Of a DNA stretch of 17,587 nucleotides, positions 13,973 to 17,587 are shown one piece after another (positions within the stretch are counted from its first letter, which is position 1; the number at the start of each line of letters is the position of its first letter). Source of the DNA: an uncultured Alphaproteobacteria bacterium. GTDB lineage: Bacteria > Pseudomonadota > Alphaproteobacteria > CAAHEQ01 > UBA3637. Position numbers and translations under genes: made by a program. Location: the NCBI GenBank assembly GCA_937935995.1, contig CALGXF010000055.1, forward strand, positions 1 through 17,587, read 5' to 3'. The notes below the pieces were generated by a model. That model was not told the DNA's origin and made no database searches. It saw nothing but the letters and a program-made list of their open reading frames with translations.

Positions 13973-14836
13973 TTATTCTCTTTGCCGTAAATGGTCGGCT
14001 AAAAACTTTGCCGGGCAATGGGCATTAAACCAAGTTTTTCCGAATTGTTTATTTCCGAATAATAACAGCGCAATATAAGCCGTTTCCTGCATTTTACATG
14101 TTTTTAACGTGTCGCTGACCTGTTGTGGTTGTGCGGCAACAAAGGCCAAGTCCGGTAAATCGTCAAAGTCTTGGATTTTATCTTTGTTTTGAGTACGGTA
14201 AGTTTTTAATTCTTCGGCTTTTAAATCAATTTTGCCGGTCATAAACACGGTCGATAAAATACGTCCGGCATAAAACGACGTCCCCAAGAAAGCAACATCG
14301 TTGACGGGAATAGGTGCCACTTCTTCCTGGAACTCGCGAACAGCCGCTTTGGCCGGAGAAATTTGTCCCTCAACGCGGTCAGTATCATTTTTTAACATGC
14401 CGCCCGGTACTTGTAACGTTTCTTTGCCGGGACGCGGACCTAAAATGAGTTGATTGTCTTTTGTTTGAACCAACGTTTGAACATTTAACGGGTTCGGAAT
14501 ATCTTTGTTTCCGAATTGATCATAAAACTCTTTTTTCCCGGTTGTTTTCCATGCTTTGTAATCCATCGGAACCGTTTCCAATCCGCCGTTTTCCAAATTG
14601 ACAAAACGAACCGAAACAATGGGTTCATTTTGCAACGGTTTTTTGGCATTTTCCGCTTCCCATTTTTGTTCAATGTAACGTGTGACGTCCGGCGAAACGG
14701 AATCGTAATAATGAAAAGCGCATTCAGTGACTGTCGGTTCCAAAACAGGAGCTTTTTGTTGCGGCATGTAGACGATTTTAATGTCATCCATTGAAAAATC
14801 TTTGTTGAAATAAGCATAGGGATTAAGTTTTGTCAT
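13973..14836 (-). CDS. Nudix hydrolase
   Basis: This 287-residue protein has AAAGGAG six nt before the ATG. The Nudix domain lies at about 115-265: VQTKDNQLILGPRPG, then VPGGML (143-148), then REFQEEVAP (167-175). The catalytic RExxEE is intact and the usual Gly after it is Ala. The first 110 residues form a separate N-terminal region without a recognised motif. Nudix enzymes cleave nucleoside diphosphates linked to another moiety; a sugar-nucleotide or ADP-ribose-type substrate is possible but cannot be read from the sequence. There is no signal peptide, so it is cytoplasmic. It has its own strong promoter, and the next gene downstream, the HExxH protein, also has one, so the two are not necessarily an operon. 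Confidence 0.85.
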   Translation of the reverse strand: MTKLNPYAYFNKDFSMDDIKIVYMPQQKAPVLEPTVTECAFHYYDSVSPDVTRYIEQKWEAENAKKPLQNEPIVSVRFVNLENGGLETVPMDYKAWKTTGKKEFYDQFGNKDIPNPLNVQTLVQTKDNQLILGPRPGKETLQVPGGMLKNDTDRVEGQISPAKAAVREFQEEVAPIPVNDVAFLGTSFYAGRILSTVFMTGKIDLKAEELKTYRTQNKDKIQDFDDLPDLAFVAAQPQQVSDTLKTCKMQETAYIALLLFGNKQFGKTWFNAHCPAKFLADHLRQRE

Positions 14837-14851
14837 ATAAAGCTCCTTTAT

Positions 14852-14900
14852 AAATTCATATGGATGAATTTATTCTAACAAAACCCCGTTATTTTGTCAA
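14852..14900 (-). promoter_or_regulatory. Consensus-like promoter with inverted repeat at the start site
   Basis: Minus-strand TTGACA (14895-14900), 17 nt, TAGAAT (14872-14877) is the best promoter in the window and drives the Nudix gene at 13973-14836. AAATTCAT (14852-14859) and ATGAATTT (14864-14871) are perfect 8-bp inverted repeats with a 4-nt loop. They lie directly after the -10 and cover the expected start near 14865. They could be an operator or a 5' hairpin ahead of AAAGGAG. Confidence 0.72.
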
Positions 14901-14931
14901 GAATTTTTGCAAATGGTGTGTTGAGCGGATT

Positions 14932-15579
14932 TTATTGTCCGGATTGGTTAATCAAAGTGATTTCAACGCGGCGGTTTTGCTCGCGTCCTTCGGGCGTTGC
15001 ATTGGAAGCAATCGGATTTTTGGGGCCCATCCCGGAAACGACTAACCGTTCATAATTGACTTTTTGAATCCGCAAATAAGTTTCGACGGCTCTTGCGCGT
15101 TTTAAAGAAAGCGCATCGTTATAAGCGACGGTTCCGGTATTATCCGTGTATCCGACAATGGAAACGCGCGTTTGATCATATTGATTTAAAACCTTTGCGA
15201 TAGAGTTCAAAACAGGTTGAAAAGACGGCTTGATTTGAGCAGAATCCGTGTCAAACGTAATATTGCCCGGCATAATAAGATGGATTTGATCCCCGTTTTG
15301 TTGAACTTGAACACCGGTTCCTTGTAATTCCTGACGCAAAGCGCGCGCCTGAAGATCCATGTAACCGCCGACGGCAGCCCCACCGGCAGCCCCGATACCG
15401 GCCCCGATTAAAGCCCCGCGTCCACCGCCTGCAATCGCACCGATACCGGCACCGGCTAATGCGCCGATTCCCGATCCGATGGCTGTTTTTGATACTTTGG
15501 ATTCACCCGTATACGGGTCTGTTGCACAGCCGCTTAAAAGAAGAGCGGTTAAACAAGAAGCAATGATTTGTTTTTTCAT
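14932..15579 (-). CDS. OmpA-family outer-membrane lipoprotein with glycine zipper
   Basis: This 215-residue protein has lipoprotein signal MKKQIIASCLTALLLSGC (lipid Cys18). A glycine-zipper segment follows (about 34-72, repeated GxGxGA), then a C-terminal OmpA-like peptidoglycan-binding domain (about 95-212). The latter shows ITFDTDSAQIKP, VGYTDNTG, LSLKRARAVETYL and the closing EGREQNRRVEI. The layout matches YiaD-type lipoproteins that tie the outer membrane to peptidoglycan. Its ATG overlaps the stop of the upstream exported protein (ATGA), so the two are translationally coupled. GGGAG precedes the start inside the upstream gene. Confidence 0.93.
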   Translation of the reverse strand: MKKQIIASCLTALLLSGCATDPYTGESKVSKTAIGSGIGALAGAGIGAIAGGGRGALIGAGIGAAGGAAVGGYMDLQARALRQELQGTGVQVQQNGDQIHLIMPGNITFDTDSAQIKPSFQPVLNSIAKVLNQYDQTRVSIVGYTDNTGTVAYNDALSLKRARAVETYLRIQKVNYERLVVSGMGPKNPIASNATPEGREQNRRVEITLINQSGQ

Positions 15580-16973
15580 TTTTTTATCTTTCTCCCATTT
15601 TGATAGTTTTCCTGTAAAATAATTTTCCCCGTTGAATCATATTCTGTTCTTAATCCATTTCGTTTTCCGTTAGTAAAAAAGGTTTCTAATTTCTTTTGAC
15701 CGTTTTGAAAATATTCGGTACGCAAACCATCTTTTTCCCCGTCTTTATAATTATATTCAATTTTGATTTTTCCGTTGGGATAAAAAAACTTTATTGTTCC
15801 ATCTTCTTTACCTTTTTCATTGTAGGGTGTTATCCTTTCAATTTGTGTGGACATAGGATAAAACGTAACAACCTCTTCCTTTCCGTCTGCCGTTTGTCGA
15901 GTCACAATTTTATGATTACAACAGGTTTCCCAATAATCTTCTTCATTTGTCGGAATTTGACCTTGTTGCATTATTCGACCCTTTAACTGCGCACATTTTA
16001 ATTGAACAGATAATTTTTCTTCTCCGCATACTTTCAAAATTTTTGTTCTTTTACGTGCAAAATAAGCTAAACATTCATCAGAATCTTTCGTGTTTTCATA
16101 AGAACATAAATTTTGCCAAAAATTATCCGCAGCATAAATGTCTTCCTTCGTTAATTTGCCGTCATTAAAGATAGATAAAATCTCATCTATATCTATATTA
16201 TGCAGATTATAACTGTCCGACGCTTTTTGCATCCATGGTTTTAAATATCCATTTATAAAAATATCGCTATCTAATAAAGCGGTTGCACAACGATGTGAAG
16301 CTTGTTCCGGTGTTTCCCCGTCTTTAATGGCTTGATTAAAAGTTTCAAAAAAAGGATACTCTTTGACTAAACGATTATAAGCATTCAGCATTTCGGAAGA
16401 TGTATCTTTATTGAGGTAAGCATATTTAATTTGATCAGAATAAGCTCTTGCTTCTAAAATACCTTGCAGTGAAATCTGCGATGGTGCACTTAATGTTTTA
16501 AAATCAAGTTGTCCTAATATCGCCGGGGAATACCCTTCTTTTTGTAATTTTTGAATATCATTTAAGTGAACAACTTCATGATGAATATACGACATTAATG
16601 ATTCTTTTGAATATTTGTCTAAAGAACTTTTACTTATGCTTAAAACATGAAGACCCGCGTTATAGCCGGCTACTTCTCGTGCGTCTTCAGAAACACGCAG
16701 TTTCACGATACAATTTGCTTTTTTTACAATATCAAAATCGGCATCAGAAAAGTAAGAACGTAATTTTTCATCATCGCTGGAAGCAAATGTTTTATATACG
16801 CCTGAAGCAGCTTCGCCAATTGTTTTCTTTGTTCCGTATTTCATCCATCTCCATCCACTATCGGCAGACATTTTCACACCTTGCCAAGTATAATAAATAT
16901 CGTCAGAAATATCAGCGTGGACAGAGACAGATAGAAAGCAACACACAAAGGATAAAAGAAAAATTTTCTTCAT
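15576..16973 (-). CDS. Exported HExxH protein with C-terminal MORN_2-like repeats
   Basis: The start chosen at 16973 (MKKIFLLSFVCCFLSVSVHA) has GAGG eight nt upstream and a clear signal peptide, cleaved near VHA-D; a longer frame adds ten unlike residues. The mature protein contains HEVVH (132-136) in YIHHEVVHLNDI, with Glu174 (ILEARAY) as a possible third zinc ligand. A Cys-containing middle part follows (about 290-370). The tail (about 390-463) has three to four repeats of about 20 residues of the form GKxDGxxxxYYxNGKxxxExxYxNG, as in MORN_2/YwqK-type proteins. The combination is unfamiliar to me. It precedes the OmpA-like lipoprotein with a 4-nt overlap, suggesting a joint envelope role. 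Confidence 0.78.
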   Translation of the reverse strand: MKKIFLLSFVCCFLSVSVHADISDDIYYTWQGVKMSADSGWRWMKYGTKKTIGEAASGVYKTFASSDDEKLRSYFSDADFDIVKKANCIVKLRVSEDAREVAGYNAGLHVLSISKSSLDKYSKESLMSYIHHEVVHLNDIQKLQKEGYSPAILGQLDFKTLSAPSQISLQGILEARAYSDQIKYAYLNKDTSSEMLNAYNRLVKEYPFFETFNQAIKDGETPEQASHRCATALLDSDIFINGYLKPWMQKASDSYNLHNIDIDEILSIFNDGKLTKEDIYAADNFWQNLCSYENTKDSDECLAYFARKRTKILKVCGEEKLSVQLKCAQLKGRIMQQGQIPTNEEDYWETCCNHKIVTRQTADGKEEVVTFYPMSTQIERITPYNEKGKEDGTIKFFYPNGKIKIEYNYKDGEKDGLRTEYFQNGQKKLETFFTNGKRNGLRTEYDSTGKIILQENYQNGRKIKK

Positions 16974-16994
16974 ATACTTTACCTCATTTATGTA

Positions 16995-17022
16995 ATAGTA
17001 CAAAAACCAAAGGAAAACACAA
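16995..17022 (-). promoter_or_regulatory. Candidate promoter for HExxH-MORN / OmpA operon
   Basis: Minus-strand TTGTGT (17017-17022), 16 nt, TACTAT (16995-17000) lies 21 nt before the ATG, giving a short leader that contains GAGG. Both boxes match consensus at four of six positions. The DNA upstream is very A/T-rich. Confidence 0.42.
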
Positions 17023-17104
17023 GCACTTTTTATGTAATTTTAATTGGTTGTTTTGTTTGTATTTACCCATTAGAAGTATTTGAAAAAAAGAAATTTTATG
17101 CTTT

Positions 17105-17250
17105 TGGGGTTTGTTGAATAAAAATTGCCAAGTTTGGATAATCAAGGAAAATTATCGGTTGGGCAATAATATTCAAAGCGAAGCGACGGCGTTTGCTTTC
17201 GGGATATTTGCCGAGATTGAACGCAAATTAATTTCTGAATGGACAAGGCA
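17105..17250 (+). pseudogene. Serine recombinase (resolvase) fragment
   Basis: Read on the plus strand, this stretch encodes a piece that strongly resembles the C-terminal part of the catalytic domain of resolvase/invertase-family serine recombinases: IIKENYRLGNNIQSE, then AFAFGIFAEIERKLISEWTR. The family usually has AEIER(D/N)LIS(Q/E)RT followed by the E-helix and a DNA-binding domain. The catalytic Ser region upstream is missing, with A/T-rich DNA instead. The frame leaves the family pattern after ISEWT and runs into the repeat at 17262. It is therefore a remnant of a mobile element, truncated on both sides. Confidence 0.72.
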
Positions 17251-17271
17251 TTTCCACCTTGGACAAAGCAA

Positions 17272-17293
17272 AACCCTGCCAAAGGGCAGGGTT
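17272..17293 (-). terminator. Intrinsic terminator of repeat copy 1
   Basis: AACCCTGCC (17272-17280), loop of 4, GGCAGGGTT (17285-17293) is a perfect 9-bp stem. On the minus strand it is followed by TTGCTTTG, giving a run of four T then GCTTT, so it best serves minus-strand transcripts. It lies immediately 3' of the closed RNA structure of the same repeat unit. Confidence 0.62.
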
Positions 17294-17470
17294 ATGGCGG
17301 AGCGTATAGGAGTACGCCATATACATGGCTCTATCTCACGGGTGTCTAACTTTCGCCCTCGGTCACTGCCGTTCTCTCGGCTCAAGAAGACAACCGTGGA
17401 CTTGCAGACAAAAACTGTCCGCCGGACATTTTTTGCTTAGCGTCCCTTTCGGTTCGCCTCCTATCCGCCC
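17294..17470 (-). ncRNA. Candidate structured RNA encoded in the 211-bp repeat
   Basis: On the minus strand the ends pair: TCCGCC (17464-17469) with GGCGGA (17296-17301) and CTCCTA (17458-17463) with TAGGAG (17307-17312). The structure is closed, with a 5-nt bulge. Inside are GCCAT/ATGGC (17316-17329), GCCG/CGGC (17368-17371 with 17378-17381) and TGTCC/GGACA flanked by A and T runs (17410-17434). An intrinsic terminator follows. The substitution at 17321/17532 lies in the loop region of the GCCAT hairpin and keeps it foldable. No known RNA family is recognised and no promoter was found. It may instead be a mobile-element end or a recombination array. Confidence 0.42.
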
Positions 17471-17482
17471 CAGACAAAGCAA

Positions 17483-17504
17483 AACCCTGCCAAAGGGCAG
17501 GGTT
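17483..17504 (-). terminator. Intrinsic terminator of repeat copy 2
   Basis: This is an exact copy, 211 bp further on, of the hairpin at 17272-17293 with the same minus-strand T-rich tail. It would end transcription of the second repeat unit before the first begins, so each unit has its own terminator. Confidence 0.6.
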
Positions 17505-17587
17505 GTGGCGGAGCGTATAGGAGTACGCCATGTACATGGCTCTATCTCACGGGTGTCTAACTTTCGCCCTCGGTCACTGCCGTTCTC

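Larger units (their letters stand above)
17262..17587. repeat. Tandem repeat, 211-bp period (1.5 copies in window)
   Basis: Copy 1 runs 17262-17472. Copy 2 begins at 17473 with the same sequence (GACAAAGCAAAACCCTG) and is cut by the window end after 115 bp. Over those 115 bp only two bases differ (17294 A versus 17505 G, and 17321 A versus 17532 G). Near-identity indicates recent duplication or ongoing homogenisation. The array probably continues past the window. The plus-strand reading frame through it has no recognisable domain. Confidence 0.92.

Noticed and set aside
17250..17440. Continuation of the recombinase reading frame into the repeat as a protein
   Set aside because: After ISEWT the translation loses all family resemblance and runs through a terminator hairpin and a tandem repeat.
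17262..17587. CRISPR array
   Set aside because: The period is 211 bp with nearly identical units and no short repeat/variable spacer pattern, and no cas genes are nearby.

Overview
This 17.6 kb window looks like chromosomal DNA of an alphaproteobacterium of moderate to low GC content. The evidence is rph followed by rdgB with grpE divergent from them, a class II CCA-adding enzyme, ribonuclease D, comM, a CTP-dependent polyprenol-kinase-like protein, and a lone prepilin whose N-terminus (SMVEMLGVLAIIG) resembles those I associate with uncultured gut Alphaproteobacteria. The lineage is an inference from gene content, not a database result.

Layout. Positions 1-598 hold a complete tRNA-Ser(CGA) on the minus strand. 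Upstream of it in its own transcription direction are two tandem, highly structured elements built from the 5' half of that tRNA; downstream of it is a strong nested hairpin. Positions 599-4491 (minus) form a tight operon: a Cys15 lipoprotein, comM, and a membrane PAS protein that ends where a histidine-kinase core would be expected. grpE (minus) faces rph-rdgB (plus) across a 91-bp gap that carries a heat-shock-like promoter. A lone prepilin gene overlaps the rdgB tail and follows cca (minus); cca may be read from a leaderless mRNA. A degenerate Nudix protein and rnd follow on the plus strand and end at a bidirectional terminator shared with a 1-Cys-type peroxiredoxin.

From 11237 to 16973 all genes are on the minus strand: two small paralogous membrane proteins below a dolichol/phytol-kinase-like protein, an exported HExxH protein, a Nudix hydrolase with intact catalytic residues, an OmpA-like lipoprotein, and a second exported HExxH protein with C-terminal MORN_2-like repeats. 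Several of these genes have their own sigma70-type promoters, and four of the promoters carry a perfect inverted repeat overlapping or framing the -10 box.

The right end (17004-17587) is not ordinary coding DNA. It holds a fragment of a serine recombinase followed by a 211-bp tandem repeat. Each repeat reads, on the minus strand, as a closed structured RNA of about 175 nt followed by an intrinsic terminator. A 22-nt stretch of this repeat resembles part of the tRNA-Ser-linked elements at the left end, so both ends may carry members of one dispersed structured-repeat family. The most novel material is in these two non-coding regions. The coding part is mostly housekeeping, plus a few uncharacterised envelope and exported proteins.
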